Positions 1-9,727 of a DNA stretch of 64,000 bases are shown piece by piece (within the stretch, counting starts at the first letter, position 1; each line of letters begins with the position of its first letter). Both the position numbers and the translations under genes were made by a program. The stretch comes from UBA11540 sp003445125 (lineage in GTDB: Bacteria > Bacillota > Clostridia > Oscillospirales > Ruminococcaceae), in NCBI GenBank assembly GCA_937899435.1, contig CALBQG010000027.1, forward strand, positions 7,971 to 71,970. The letters run 5' to 3'. The notes beneath the pieces are model-generated. The model saw only the letters and a list, made by a program, of their open reading frames with translations. It was not told where the DNA came from and made no database searches.

Positions 1-27
1 CACCTTTGCAAAGGAGAATCCGGACTT

Positions 28-1767
28 ATGCGAGTGAAACTGTCAAGCTATCTCAAACCCTACTGGCTCTGTGCGCTGCTGTCTCCGTTGGTAATGGCGG
101 GAGAGGTGCTGTGCGACCTGGCACTTCCCGATCTGATGTCCACCATCGTGGATGAGGGCGTGCTCGGGCAGAACATGAGCGTGATTCTCCGCACCGGACT
201 TCTGATGCTGGCGACCGCGCTGGTGGGCGCACTGGCGGGAATGCTGTCGTCGGTTTTTGCGGGAATTGCCTCGCAGAACTTCGGAACGGATCTGCGAAAC
301 GACGTGTTCCGCCGCGTGATGAGCCTTTCGCTGGAACAAACGGACAAGTTTACCACGGGATCGTTGGTCACGCGTCTGACCAATGATATTTCCATGGTGC
401 AGAACGCCGTGCAGATGATTTTGCGGATGGTCATTCGCGCTCCTGTGTTTTTTGTCGGCGGCTTTATCATGGCACTGACCCTGAATGTCAATTTCGGCAC
501 CGTGCTGCTCTGCGGACTTCCGGTGCAGCTGATTCTGATCACCGTGGTGCTGAAAAAAGCATCGCCGCTGTTTTTGCAGGTGCAGGAAAAGCTGGATCGC
601 GTCAACTCGGTGGTGCAGGAAAACGTCACCGGCGCACGGACGGTGAAAGCCTACGTGCGTGAGGATTACGAGGAGAAGCGCTTTCAGGATGCCAATGACG
701 AGCTGATCCGCGTGAACTATCAGGTACAGCGGCTGATGGCAATCGCCATGCCGCTGATGATGATTGTGATGAACGTCGTCGTGGTCGTGATTATTTTTGT
801 CGGCGGATTGCAGGCAGAGGCACAGGCAATGAAGCCCGGCGATATTATGGCGGCAATCACGTATGTGACGCAGATTCTGATGTCGATTATGATGGTATCG
901 GGCATTTTCCAGATGCTGTCGCGCGCTTCGGCGTCGGCAGACCGTATCCGTGAAATTCTGGAAACCGAACCGACCGTGGTCGGCGGGAGCTTTGAAGGCG
1001 CCCGTCGTCCGGGAGACGTGAAATTTGAAAATGTCAGCTTCCGCTACCCGAACGCTTCGGAGGATTTGGTGCTGAAAAATGTGAATTTTGAAGTGAAACC
1101 CGGAGAGACCGTCGCTATTATCGGCGCGACCGGTTCGGGAAAAACTTCTTTGGTCAATCTGATTGACCGCTTTTATGATGTCACCGACGGACACGTTCTG
1201 TTGGACGGCAAAGACGTGCGGGAATATGATCTGGAAGCATTGCGCGGGAGAATCGGTTTTGTGCTTCAGAAAAGCGAGCTGTTCTCGGGCACGATCGAGG
1301 ACAATATCCGCTGGGGAAATCCGCAGGCGACGGAGGAAGAGGTGGTGAAAGCCGCAAAAATCGCCCAGGCGGACGAGTACATACAAGGCTTCAAGGACGG
1401 CTATCAGACCGTGATCGGCGAGAAGGGCGCATCCCTTTCGGGCGGACAGAAACAGCGCTTGTCCATTGCCCGTGCCATTGCGAAAAAACCGGATGTGCTG
1501 ATTTTTGACGACAGCACTTCCGCACTGGATTTCAGCACGGAAGCGCGCCTGCATCGGGCATTGCGCGAAAATCTTTCGGAAACGACGGTGATCGTCATTG
1601 CCCAGCGTGTGGCAAGCATCATGCACGCCGACCGGATTCTGGTGCTGGACAACAACACCGTGGCGGCAAGCGGCACGCATGAGGAGCTGCTGAAAACCAG
1701 TCCGGTGTACCGCGATATTTATCAGTCTCAAATGAAAGCGGGGGATCACGATGGTACAGCAGAATAA
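28..1767 (+). CDS. Heterodimeric ABC exporter, subunit with degenerate ATP site
   Basis: This is one half of a two-subunit ABC exporter (multidrug or lipid type) in the cytoplasmic membrane. Residues about 1-320 form the six-helix membrane domain. The ATPase domain follows, with Walker A GATGSGKT near 366-373, signature LSGGQ near 470 and Walker B VLIFDD at 490-495. The residue after the Walker B Asp is Asp instead of catalytic Glu, and the switch residue is Gln (IAQR, near 526) instead of His. It therefore carries the degenerate site seen in heterodimeric exporters of the LmrCD and TM287/288 kind. The ATG follows AAAGGAG. It overlaps the partner gene by 17 bp. The substrate cannot be read from sequence. 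Confidence 0.93.
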   Translation: MRVKLSSYLKPYWLCALLSPLVMAGEVLCDLALPDLMSTIVDEGVLGQNMSVILRTGLLMLATALVGALAGMLSSVFAGIASQNFGTDLRNDVFRRVMSLSLEQTDKFTTGSLVTRLTNDISMVQNAVQMILRMVIRAPVFFVGGFIMALTLNVNFGTVLLCGLPVQLILITVVLKKASPLFLQVQEKLDRVNSVVQENVTGARTVKAYVREDYEEKRFQDANDELIRVNYQVQRLMAIAMPLMMIVMNVVVVVIIFVGGLQAEAQAMKPGDIMAAITYVTQILMSIMMVSGIFQMLSRASASADRIREILETEPTVVGGSFEGARRPGDVKFENVSFRYPNASEDLVLKNVNFEVKPGETVAIIGATGSGKTSLVNLIDRFYDVTDGHVLLDGKDVREYDLEALRGRIGFVLQKSELFSGTIEDNIRWGNPQATEEEVVKAAKIAQADEYIQGFKDGYQTVIGEKGASLSGGQKQRLSIARAIAKKPDVLIFDDSTSALDFSTEARLHRALRENLSETTVIVIAQRVASIMHADRILVLDNNTVAASGTHEELLKTSPVYRDIYQSQMKAGDHDGTAE

Positions 1768-3616
1768 TCAGAATCGCCCGCAGGTGAACCTTCGTCCGGG
1801 ACGCGGACCCGGCGGACCGCACGGTCCGATTATGCGGGAAAAGCCGAAAAATTTCAAAAAAACCTTCGGACGGCTGCTTCGGTATATTGCGTCGGGAAAA
1901 TACATCTTTTTCGCGTTGGTCATTATTCTGGTGATTATCACGGGACTGTCGCTGGCAGCGCCGTTGCTTCAGGCGGACGCGATCGATATGATCCGTTACG
2001 ACAATGCCACCGGTCAGATCAGCGTGGATCATCAAGGACTTTTGCGGATGCTGGCGCTGCTTCTCGGAGTGTATCTGCTGTCGGCAGTGATGACCTATCT
2101 GCAAAACATTTTTTCGGCAAAGTTGTCGCTTTCCACCGTCAAAAAGCTGCGCAACGACCTGTTTCACAGCATTGAACATCTGCCGATCCGCTATATTGAC
2201 ACGCATCAGCACGGCGACCTGATGAGCCGCATGACCAACGATGTGGAAAATATTTCCAATACGATTTCTCAGTCGGTTGCCTCTCTGTTTTCGGGAATCA
2301 TCACACTGGTGGGAACCTTGGTCATCATGCTGGTCAAAAGTCCGCTTCTGACCTTGGTCAGCCTGCTGACCGTACCGCTCACACTGTTTGTGTCCATGAA
2401 AATGGCGGGCTTTATGCGCAAATTCTTTCTGAAACAGCAGTCCACATTGGGCGCGCTTAACGGAAATATTGAAGAAAAAATCACAGGTTATAAAACTGTG
2501 GTGGCGTTCGGAAAAGAAAAGGATGCCGTGCGGGAGTTCGGCGAGCTGAACGGCGAACTGAAAACCATCGGCATCAAGGCGCAGGTGTTCGGCGGTCTGA
2601 TGGGACCGATCATGAACGTCATCGGCAACCTCGGCTATCTGATCGTCGCGGCGACGGGCGGCTGGCTGGCACTCAATGGAGACACCATCGGCGCGGCAAT
2701 TTCCGTGGGAACGATTCAGGCGTTTTTGCTGTATATTAAGCAATTCAACCGCCCGATCAATGAAATCGCCAACCAGTACGCTAATATCATGACCGCTATT
2801 GCCGGTGCGGAACGTGTGTTTGATGTCATGGACACCAAACCGGAAGACGAGGGCGGAAAGGTGCCGCTCGGCGATGTACGCGGAGATATCTGTTTTGAGG
2901 ATGTGTATTTTGCCTATAATCCCGAAGAACCCGTGCTTCAGGGACTGAATCTGAAAGTAAAGGCAGGACAGAAAATCGCCGTCGTAGGAGCGACGGGTTC
3001 GGGCAAAACCACCATCGTCAACCTGCTGACCCGATTCTATGATACCGATCGCGGTCGGATTACGGTGGACGGCAAGGATATCCGCGAAGTGCCGAAAGAG
3101 GAACTGCGGCACAACATCGCGATTGTGCTGCAGGATACGGTACTGCTGTCGGACACCATTGCTACCAATATCCGTTACGGCAAACTGGACGCCACGGATG
3201 AACAGGTGAGAAAAGCGGCTCAGACGGCAGAAGCGGACAGCTTCATCGACAAGCTGCGGGATGGCTATGACACCGTGCTGACCGGTTCGGGTTCGGCGCT
3301 GTCGGGCGGACAGCGGCAGCTGTTGGCAATTGCCCGTGCCGTGCTTGCCGACCCGAAGATTCTGATTTTGGATGAGGCGACCTCTTCGGTGGACACCCGA
3401 ACGGAAATGAACATCCAGACCGCGATGGCAAAGCTGATGGAAAACCGCACCAGTCTCATCATCGCACACCGCCTGTCCACTATCCGCGACGCGGATATGA
3501 TCGCGGTTATTGCCGACGGAAAAGTGGCGGAAGCGGGCAATCACGAAGAACTTCTGGCAAAAAAAGGACATTATTATACACTGTATCAGAACCAATTTGC
3601 AGGACTCAGAACGTAA
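1751..3616 (+). CDS. Heterodimeric ABC exporter, catalytically complete subunit
   Basis: Partner of the upstream exporter half; the two genes overlap and must be co-translated. A Pro/Gly/Arg-rich cytoplasmic N-tail of about 30 residues precedes the six-helix membrane domain. The ATPase domain has Walker A GATGSGKT, signature LSGGQ, a canonical Walker B with catalytic Glu (LILDEATSS) and the switch His (IAHRLSTI), so this subunit supplies the competent ATP site. At 621 aa it matches the larger partner in such pairs. The export substrate is unknown. Confidence 0.93.
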   Translation: MVQQNNQNRPQVNLRPGRGPGGPHGPIMREKPKNFKKTFGRLLRYIASGKYIFFALVIILVIITGLSLAAPLLQADAIDMIRYDNATGQISVDHQGLLRMLALLLGVYLLSAVMTYLQNIFSAKLSLSTVKKLRNDLFHSIEHLPIRYIDTHQHGDLMSRMTNDVENISNTISQSVASLFSGIITLVGTLVIMLVKSPLLTLVSLLTVPLTLFVSMKMAGFMRKFFLKQQSTLGALNGNIEEKITGYKTVVAFGKEKDAVREFGELNGELKTIGIKAQVFGGLMGPIMNVIGNLGYLIVAATGGWLALNGDTIGAAISVGTIQAFLLYIKQFNRPINEIANQYANIMTAIAGAERVFDVMDTKPEDEGGKVPLGDVRGDICFEDVYFAYNPEEPVLQGLNLKVKAGQKIAVVGATGSGKTTIVNLLTRFYDTDRGRITVDGKDIREVPKEELRHNIAIVLQDTVLLSDTIATNIRYGKLDATDEQVRKAAQTAEADSFIDKLRDGYDTVLTGSGSALSGGQRQLLAIARAVLADPKILILDEATSSVDTRTEMNIQTAMAKLMENRTSLIIAHRLSTIRDADMIAVIADGKVAEAGNHEELLAKKGHYYTLYQNQFAGLRT

Positions 3617-3627
3617 AGGAGAGTTTT

Positions 3628-4395
3628 ATGAAAATTGCAGTTATCACCGGCGCCAGCTCCGGCATGGGACGGGATTTTGCCCGACAGCTGGATCAAACGG
3701 GAAACTACGAACAGCTTTGGGTGATCGCACGCCGCGAAGAACGGCTGCTGACGCTGAAGGAAGAACTGAAAACACCGGTGAAGGTGTTTCCGATGGATCT
3801 GACAAAGCAGGAGGATCTGGAGCGCTATGCCGCCGAACTGGAAAAAGAAAAACCGCAGGTGTTGACCTTGGTCAACGCCGGCGGCTTCGGAAAATTCGGC
3901 AGAGTGGAGCAGATTCCGCTGTCCGATTGCATGGGAATGATCGATGTGAACTGTAAAGCATTGGTCAGTATGACACAGCTGACCTTGCCGTATATGGAGC
4001 GGGGCAGTGCGGTGATCGAGCTGGGGTCGCTGTCGGCGTTCCAGCCGGTGCCGTATCTGAATGTCTACGCGGCAAGCAAGGCATTTGTTCTCAGCTATTC
4101 CCGCGCGCTGAACGTGGAGCTGAAACCGCGGGGAATCCGTGTGATGGCGGTGTGTCCGGGTTGGGTGAAAACGGAGTTTTTCGACCGTGCGACAAAAACC
4201 AGCAACGATGCCGTTACGTACTACAACGTGTTCTCCGAATCGGCGGATGTGGTGCGCACGGCACTGCGCGACCTCAAACGCGGAAAAGATGTGTCGGTGC
4301 ATAACTTCCGTGTGCGTGCGCAGGTACGGCTGGTCAAACTGCTGCCGCACAAATGGGTCATGAACATCTGGATGAAACAGCAAAAGCACGGTTAA
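3628..4395 (+). CDS. Short-chain dehydrogenase/reductase (SDR)
   Basis: 255-aa NAD(P)-dependent oxidoreductase of the classical SDR fold. The N-terminal nucleotide-binding motif TGASSGMG, the NAG motif (NAGGFG), the catalytic Ser (LGSLS) and the catalytic YAASK pair are all present. It starts 11 bp after the ABC exporter with SD AAAGGAG and is probably in the same transcript. Its stop overlaps the stop of the convergent AraC gene (shared TTAA), so there is no intergenic terminator. The substrate is not predictable. Confidence 0.9.
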   Translation: MKIAVITGASSGMGRDFARQLDQTGNYEQLWVIARREERLLTLKEELKTPVKVFPMDLTKQEDLERYAAELEKEKPQVLTLVNAGGFGKFGRVEQIPLSDCMGMIDVNCKALVSMTQLTLPYMERGSAVIELGSLSAFQPVPYLNVYAASKAFVLSYSRALNVELKPRGIRVMAVCPGWVKTEFFDRATKTSNDAVTYYNVFSESADVVRTALRDLKRGKDVSVHNFRVRAQVRLVKLLPHKWVMNIWMKQQKHG

Positions 4396-5225
4396 TCGCC
4401 GCTTCTTTCACGCCGCGCGACTTTTCGGAAGTCGCGCGGCGTGACGCCGTATTTGCGGCGGAAAAGACGGGAAAAATAGTTCGGGTCGTCAAAGGAACAC
4501 GCTGCGGCAATTTTTCGGATTCCGTCCCCCGTGCTGCGCAGCAGCTGCGCGGCGTGCGAAAGGCGCAGGTCGCGAAGGTGCTCGGTGACCGTCATGCCGA
4601 CGTCGGCACGGAATTTGCGGCAGAAAGCCGCTTCGGTGTAGCCGAACGTCTGCGCAAGTCCGCGGCAGGTCAGCGGCTGCGAAAGGTTTTCTTCCATATA
4701 CAGGAGGATCCGCTGCGAAAATTCGTCGTCGGTCAGCACGGGAAAACGGTTTTCGGGCGCGTCGGCATACCGCGACATCAGCGTGCCGATCAGCAGATAG
4801 AGAAACCCCGTCACGGTCTGCACGTTGGAATCAGGACTTCTGAACGCTTCGGAAAGATGATCCAACAGGGAAGCAAGCCCGGGATCACGAATGCAGTGAC
4901 GCAATTGAGACAATTGCTGAAAGGAGAAACCGAACAGATCGGTGTCGAACATGAATACGCGGTAGGAAACGCCTTCGTCGCCCGCAGTGCCTTCGTGACA
5001 ACAACGCGGAGGAAAAACCACGGTGTCGCCGTTTTCGGCGGCATAGGAAATGCCGTCCACAACAAAATTCATGCTTCCGCGGTCGATCCGCAGAATCTCC
5101 ATGCGTTCGTGCCAGTGATTGTGAAAACAGGGGCGGTTTGCCTCGGGCGAAAAGGACAAAATCCGCAGTCCTTTTTTTCCGTAAATCACGGGAGTGAGCT
5201 CTTTTAAATAGTACGCCTGTGCCAT
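4392..5225 (-). CDS. AraC-family transcriptional regulator
   Basis: 277-aa cytoplasmic regulator. The N-terminal about 150 residues look like a cupin-type ligand-sensing domain. The C-terminal about 100 residues carry two helix-turn-helix motifs (AQTFGYTEAAFCRKF and IAAACSFDDPNYFSRLF), diagnostic of AraC/XylS DNA-binding domains. The ATG at 5225 is preceded by GAGGG; a TTG six codons upstream is less likely. It is divergent from the sugar isomerase/dehydrogenase pair, which it probably controls in response to a sugar or sugar-like metabolite (inference from position). Confidence 0.9.
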   Translation of the reverse strand: MAQAYYLKELTPVIYGKKGLRILSFSPEANRPCFHNHWHERMEILRIDRGSMNFVVDGISYAAENGDTVVFPPRCCHEGTAGDEGVSYRVFMFDTDLFGFSFQQLSQLRHCIRDPGLASLLDHLSEAFRSPDSNVQTVTGFLYLLIGTLMSRYADAPENRFPVLTDDEFSQRILLYMEENLSQPLTCRGLAQTFGYTEAAFCRKFRADVGMTVTEHLRDLRLSHAAQLLRSTGDGIRKIAAACSFDDPNYFSRLFRRKYGVTPRDFRKVARRERSGD

Positions 5226-5271
5226 AGTACCCTCACAAGACAAAAATGTGCGAAAATATGTTAAAATCGTG

Positions 5272-5314
5272 CTATTTCATTATACAGCATCTGTTATAAT
5301 AAAGTCAAGAGGTG
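5272..5314 (+). promoter_or_regulatory. Promoter and RBS for sugar isomerase gene
   Basis: TATAAT at 5295-5300 makes a consensus -10 element; no good -35 lies upstream, which fits a promoter that needs the divergent AraC activator. SD AGAGGTG at 5308-5314 decides for the ATG at 5321 over the GTG at 5312. Confidence 0.5.
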
Positions 5315-5320
5315 AGGCAA

Positions 5321-6163
5321 ATGAAGATTGGCACTTGTGTCCATTTGAAGGAAATTTCCGAAATGGAAAAAGTCTTTGCCACCATGCAGAAACAGGGCTT
5401 TGACAACTGTCAGCTGATCTGCTGGGAACTTTCCCGCTATACCCGGGAAACGGCACAGGCAATTCTGAAACTGACAAAAACCTACGGTGTGGAAATCTCG
5501 GCGGTCTGGTGCGGCTGGAGCGGTCCGGCAAAGTGGAACTTTTACGAAGGTCCGCTGACACTGGGGCTGGTTCCGTCGGCGTACCGCGAACAGCGTGTGC
5601 GCGACCTTTGCAGAGGAAGCGATTTTGCGCGGATGCTCGGTGTGGATCGCGTGGTATCGCATATGGGCTTCATTCCCGAAGATCCCAATGATGCCCAATT
5701 CAAACCGTTCTGCGAAGCGGTGAAAAAGGTTGCCGACCACGCGAAAGAAAACGGACAGTATCTGATGTTTGAAACGGGACAGGAAACCCCCGTGACGATG
5801 CTGCGCTGTTTTGAAACGGCAGGCTGCGATAACCTGCGGGTGAACCTCGATACGGCAAACGTGATTCTGTACGGCAAAGCCAATCCCGCGGATGCGCTGG
5901 ATGTGTTCGGAAAATGGGTGGCAGGCGTACATATGAAGGACGGCTTGTATCCGACCAACGGACACGACCTCGGTCATGAGGTGCGCATCGGGGACGGAAA
6001 GTGCGATTTCGGAAAAGTGCTGCGCAAACTCAAGGCTCTCGGTTACAACGAACCGCTGACAATTGAACGTGAAATCGGCGGCGAACAGCAAAATGTCGAT
6101 ATCCTGTATGCACGGGATTATCTGCAAAAAATTCTGAATGAAATGGCGGAGGAAGAAAAATGA
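5321..6163 (+). CDS. Sugar phosphate isomerase/epimerase (TIM barrel)
   Basis: 280-aa member of the AP-endonuclease-2/xylose-isomerase-like TIM-barrel family (IolE/IolI/TatD-like sugar isomerases). Metal-ligand candidates lie on strand ends: MFETGQET, VHMKDGL and IEREIGG. The family interconverts ketose/aldose or inositol-type sugars, usually with a divalent metal. It overlaps the next gene by ATGA, so the two are translationally coupled. The pairing with a Gfo/Idh/MocA dehydrogenase and a divergent AraC regulator suggests catabolism of an unusual sugar or inositol. The exact substrate is unknown. Confidence 0.85.
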   Translation: MKIGTCVHLKEISEMEKVFATMQKQGFDNCQLICWELSRYTRETAQAILKLTKTYGVEISAVWCGWSGPAKWNFYEGPLTLGLVPSAYREQRVRDLCRGSDFARMLGVDRVVSHMGFIPEDPNDAQFKPFCEAVKKVADHAKENGQYLMFETGQETPVTMLRCFETAGCDNLRVNLDTANVILYGKANPADALDVFGKWVAGVHMKDGLYPTNGHDLGHEVRIGDGKCDFGKVLRKLKALGYNEPLTIEREIGGEQQNVDILYARDYLQKILNEMAEEEK

Positions 6164-7104
6164 AAGTAGCAATTGTAGGCTGCGGCGGAATTTCGCATGC
6201 GCATTTCAACAGCTGGAGACGCATGGAGGATGTCACGATCGTGGGCGTGTGCGATGTGCGTCCGGAATGTATGACAGAGTATGTAAACGCTTGTAAAGCT
6301 CATCCGTATGAGGATTGCAGAACCATGCTGGAGACGGAGAAACCTGATATTCTGGATATCTGCCTGCCGACGTATCTTCATGTCGAATACTCGTTGATGG
6401 CTCTGGAAATGGGCATCAACGTTGTCTGCGAAAAGCCGATCTCGCTCAAGAGAGAGGACGTTGCCCGTGTCTACGGCACGGCAAAGAAACACAACTGCAA
6501 ATTCATGGTGGCACAGGTGCTTCGTTTCTGGCCGGAATTTTCGGAGTTGAAGGAAATTATCGAGACCGAGCGCTACGGAAAGCTCCTCAGCGGTGAAATG
6601 CACCGTTTGGGATACCGCCCGAATTGGAGCTGGAACGGCTGGATGACCAAAAAGGAACTCAGCGGTATGGTGCCGTATGACCTGCACATTCATGATCTGG
6701 ACTGGCTTGTATATGCGCTGGGAGTTCCGAAGAGTGCGGTGCGTTACCGCACGGAACGTCCCGATCAGGATTTCCTGCACGCCGTGTATGATTACGGAGA
6801 CTATTTCATCATGTGCGATTCTTCCTGGTTCAAGGGAAAGATTCCGTGGAACAGCGGCTTCCGCTTCCAGTTTGAAGAAGCGGTTGTGATCAATAACAAC
6901 GGCAGCCTGGCAGTGTACGACAAGGACGGTACGGCACAGGAGGGAGTGGCAGCCGCCGATTCCGGTGTGCTGAATCTGCCGACCACCGATGCGTATTATA
7001 ATGAACTGCGCTATTTCGCGGATTGCGTCAAAGAAAATCGCGATCCCGACCGCGTAAAGCCCGAAGAACTGGAAACCGTCATTGATTTGCTGAACGCGTT
7101 TTAA
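6160..7104 (+). CDS. Gfo/Idh/MocA-family oxidoreductase
   Basis: 314-aa NAD(P)-dependent sugar dehydrogenase. The N-terminal Rossmann motif VGCGGIS, the family EKP motif (CEKPIS, which supplies the catalytic Lys) and the YDLHIHDLD segment of the substrate domain are visible. It is translationally coupled to the isomerase (ATGA overlap). Members oxidise cyclitols, glucose-type sugars or amino sugars. The substrate cannot be assigned here. Confidence 0.9.
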   Translation: MKVAIVGCGGISHAHFNSWRRMEDVTIVGVCDVRPECMTEYVNACKAHPYEDCRTMLETEKPDILDICLPTYLHVEYSLMALEMGINVVCEKPISLKREDVARVYGTAKKHNCKFMVAQVLRFWPEFSELKEIIETERYGKLLSGEMHRLGYRPNWSWNGWMTKKELSGMVPYDLHIHDLDWLVYALGVPKSAVRYRTERPDQDFLHAVYDYGDYFIMCDSSWFKGKIPWNSGFRFQFEEAVVINNNGSLAVYDKDGTAQEGVAAADSGVLNLPTTDAYYNELRYFADCVKENRDPDRVKPEELETVIDLLNAF

Positions 7105-7106
7105 TC

Positions 7107-7142
7107 AAAATCCTCCGCAGAAATTTCTGCGGAGGATTTTTC
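7107..7142. terminator. Bidirectional intrinsic terminator
   Basis: A near-perfect palindrome with arms AAATCCTCCGCAGAAA and TTTCTGCGGAGGATTT, flanked by A and T tracts. It serves both the dehydrogenase gene and the convergent spoIID gene. Confidence 0.92.
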
Positions 7143-8044
7143 TATGCTTCCAGTGAAATGCCGGTGTAATAGTGCTTGAGAATTTCGTCAAAGGTCATTC
7201 CTTGGCGGGCGTAAAAATCGGCACCGTACAGACTCAGCCCCACAAAATGTCCCTGCCCGTAACAGCGGATTTCCGCCTGCTGTCCGTCGAAAACAATGTC
7301 AAAATCGGCGCTCGGCAGTTGAAAGAGCGCGCGGAATTCCTGCCCAGTCATCGTGAGATTGCCGATTTCGATCCCTTTGACCGTTCCCGCATCGGTGCGG
7401 CTGAGAATTTCGGCGGAGAGGTTTTCCAGCTCCGCTTTCGGGAAACGGGAAAGCACGACTTCACGGAAGCGGTCGGCGGAAAAGCACAGACGGTTTTCGG
7501 TAGCAGGAGCCAGTAAATCGCCCGCGCTTTCTGCGGATTGCAGATAGGCGACCTTTTGCCCCCATACGGCTTCTGCGGCTTCGGTCTGCCCCGCACAGAG
7601 GAAGAAAAAGGGCGCGAGGATCGGACGGTTCTGATACACCATGTATTTTGAACCGACCGCATCCACGGCTTGTTCGATCTTTTTTCGATAGGCTTCATAG
7701 CGGTCGCCGAAACGCTCGCGGGCTTGCGATTCGCTCAGATATCGGTCGGTGTCGATGATGAAATCGTAAGTCTGCAAATCGGGCTTGCGGCTGCGGTCAT
7801 AGCACGCGTTGGTGTGGGCAATGACCGCCTGCGCTTTCAACGCTTCCGTGTGAAATCCCGGCTCGGTTTGTGCAAATACGGCGCCGATGAGAAAATCCCG
7901 CGTGGAAAGCGACAGGTCTTTCTGCGAGGAAGCGTCGCGCACAATCCATTCATCGTCCGTGCGTCCGGTGCTGCGGGAAAGAAGCCGCGGAAGAAAGGTG
8001 ACAGCGAGCAAAAGGGTGAGATAAAGGCAGAGAATCTTTTTCAT
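7142..8044 (-). CDS. spoIID: Stage II sporulation protein D-like (SpoIID/LytB)
   Basis: 300-aa membrane-anchored murein lytic transglycosylase-like protein needed for forespore engulfment. An N-terminal hydrophobic helix (residues about 3-22) anchors it. The domain core shows the catalytic-Glu region (QTEPGFHTEALKAQAV, matching the VPSEMP...EALKAQAV pattern of SpoIID), the GHFVGLSLYGA motif and the terminal HYYTGI motif. The catalytic motif lacks the usual VP/M residues, so it may be a divergent paralogue. It lies alone, not beside the usual spoIIQ/murA partners. Confidence 0.85.
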   Translation of the reverse strand: MKKILCLYLTLLLAVTFLPRLLSRSTGRTDDEWIVRDASSQKDLSLSTRDFLIGAVFAQTEPGFHTEALKAQAVIAHTNACYDRSRKPDLQTYDFIIDTDRYLSESQARERFGDRYEAYRKKIEQAVDAVGSKYMVYQNRPILAPFFFLCAGQTEAAEAVWGQKVAYLQSAESAGDLLAPATENRLCFSADRFREVVLSRFPKAELENLSAEILSRTDAGTVKGIEIGNLTMTGQEFRALFQLPSADFDIVFDGQQAEIRCYGQGHFVGLSLYGADFYARQGMTFDEILKHYYTGISLEA

Positions 8045-8163
8045 TTTTCCTCCGTAATGAATTTTAGACGTTTGAAAAATTCATTTTTGAATAAAATTTC
8101 GGACATAATGGCAAAATATCCCGTAAATTTTGCTGTTTTTTACAAAAAATCATGCAAATGCCC

Positions 8164-8192
8164 TTGACGTGCGCCGCCTACCGATGTATAAT
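8164..8192 (+). promoter_or_regulatory. Promoter of citrate synthase gene
   Basis: TTGACG (8164-8169), 17-bp spacer, TATAAT (8187-8192): a near-consensus vegetative sigma-A promoter 34 bp before the start codon. Confidence 0.8.
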
Positions 8193-8225
8193 AAATAAGT
8201 ATCATGATTCATGGGGTGGCGACGT

Positions 8226-9608
8226 ATGGAGTATTGTGCTTCAATGGCAAGTATGTCCGATGAAGACAAAAAAGGTATTAAAATACTATGTGACGAGTTT
8301 CACAAGTATAACCATATCGATTCAAAATATTACGAACGGTATGACGTGAAGCGCGGATTGCGTAACGCGGACGGTACCGGTGTGGTCGCGGGGCTGACAC
8401 AGATCTGTAACGTACACGGATATATTATGGATGAGGGCGAGAAAAGTGCCGTTGACGGTCAGCTTTTCTATCGCGGAATCGATGTAAAGGACATCGTGAA
8501 CGGCTGCCTGAAAGAAAATCGTTACGGTTATGAGGAGGTCGTCTGGCTGTTGCTGTTCGGTCGTCTGCCGAACAAAGAACAGCTCTCGCTTCTGCGGAAT
8601 ATGATTTCGGAGTGCCGCGAACTGCCTTTCGGCTTTGCGGAAGATATGATGATCAAAGCGCCGACGCCGAATATCATGAGCATGATTGAACGCTCGATTG
8701 TGGCACTGTATGCCTACGATGAGGATGCGGAAAACCTCAGCGTGGAAAATCTGATCCGTCAGTCGATCGAACTGATTGCGCGCGTCCCCACGATTTTGGT
8801 GCATGCTTATCAGATCAAAAAGAGAATTTACAATCACCAGAGCATGGTGTTTCATCCGATTGACCCGACCCACAGCACCGCACAGCATATTCTTTCGATG
8901 ATCCGCGACGATCGCACATTCACCGAAGATGAGGCGCATTTGCTGGATATCTGCCTGATGCTTCACGCGGAGCACGGCGGCGGAAACAATTCCACCTTTG
9001 CCTGCCGTGTGCTGTCGTCGTCGGGAACGGATACCTATTCTGCAATTGCCGCCGGTGTCGGTGCGCTGAAAGGACCGAAACACGGCGGAGCAAACCTGAA
9101 AACCATGGAAATGCTTAACTTCATGATGCGGGATATCGAACATTGGGACCGCGATGCGGAAGTGGAAGCATATCTGCGGAAACTGCTCAATAAAGAGGCA
9201 GGAGACCATTCAGGCTTGATCTACGGTTTGGGTCACGCGGTGTATACCAAGAGCGATCCCCGTGCCGTCATCATCAAGCAAAACGCAATGAAACTGGCAC
9301 AAAAACGCGGTTTTGAGCGGGAATTTCTGCTGCTGGACGCCGTGGAGCGGATTGCCCCGCGCCTGATTGCCGAAAAGACCAGTGCCAAGGAAGAAGATAT
9401 CTGTGCAAACGTAGATCTGTATTCGGGCATGGTGTATAAGATGATCAATATTCCGCAGGATCTGTTCACGCCGCTCTTTGCCATTGCGCGTATGGCAGGT
9501 TGGTGCGCACACCGTATCGAAGAAGTGACCAACGCCAACCGTATTATACGCCCGGCGTATAAGGCAATCGTCAAAAACACACCGTATGTGCCGATGAACG
9601 AGAGATAA
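8226..9608 (+). CDS. gltA: Citrate synthase
   Basis: 460-aa enzyme condensing oxaloacetate and acetyl-CoA to citrate. Catalytic-site motifs are clear: the oxaloacetate/CoA His regions (LHAEHGGGNNS, GPKHGGAN, GLGHAVY) and the catalytic Asp region (VDLYSGMVY). ATG at 8226 with GGGGTGG upstream is preferred over the in-frame ATG at 8211. It is monocistronic, with its own strong promoter. The length matches the long clostridial form. In anaerobic Clostridia it feeds 2-oxoglutarate/glutamate synthesis. Confidence 0.93.
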   Translation: MEYCASMASMSDEDKKGIKILCDEFHKYNHIDSKYYERYDVKRGLRNADGTGVVAGLTQICNVHGYIMDEGEKSAVDGQLFYRGIDVKDIVNGCLKENRYGYEEVVWLLLFGRLPNKEQLSLLRNMISECRELPFGFAEDMMIKAPTPNIMSMIERSIVALYAYDEDAENLSVENLIRQSIELIARVPTILVHAYQIKKRIYNHQSMVFHPIDPTHSTAQHILSMIRDDRTFTEDEAHLLDICLMLHAEHGGGNNSTFACRVLSSSGTDTYSAIAAGVGALKGPKHGGANLKTMEMLNFMMRDIEHWDRDAEVEAYLRKLLNKEAGDHSGLIYGLGHAVYTKSDPRAVIIKQNAMKLAQKRGFEREFLLLDAVERIAPRLIAEKTSAKEEDICANVDLYSGMVYKMINIPQDLFTPLFAIARMAGWCAHRIEEVTNANRIIRPAYKAIVKNTPYVPMNER

Positions 9609-9680
9609 TCGGAAGAAAGACAGGAAATGCGTCTGAAAAACACGCTTTTTTGTGAAAATTCATGAATTTGCAAAAAGCGG

Positions 9681-9709
9681 TTGACAAGGCACTTTTCACG
9701 TGTTATACT
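9681..9709 (+). promoter_or_regulatory. Promoter of lysine-riboswitch transcript
   Basis: TTGACA (9681-9686), 17-bp spacer, TATACT (9704-9709). The predicted transcript starts just before the riboswitch aptamer. Confidence 0.85.
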
Positions 9710-9727
9710 CAAGAAAATTCAATATTG

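Noticed and set aside
1619..3595. Long open frame opposite the ABC exporter gene
   Set aside because: It is an antisense shadow: no SD, no known domain, a His/Gln/Arg-rich product, and it lies fully opposite strong ABC exporter motifs. The same holds for long reverse frames under hcp (13995-16205), the first exporter gene and rbgA/rnhB.
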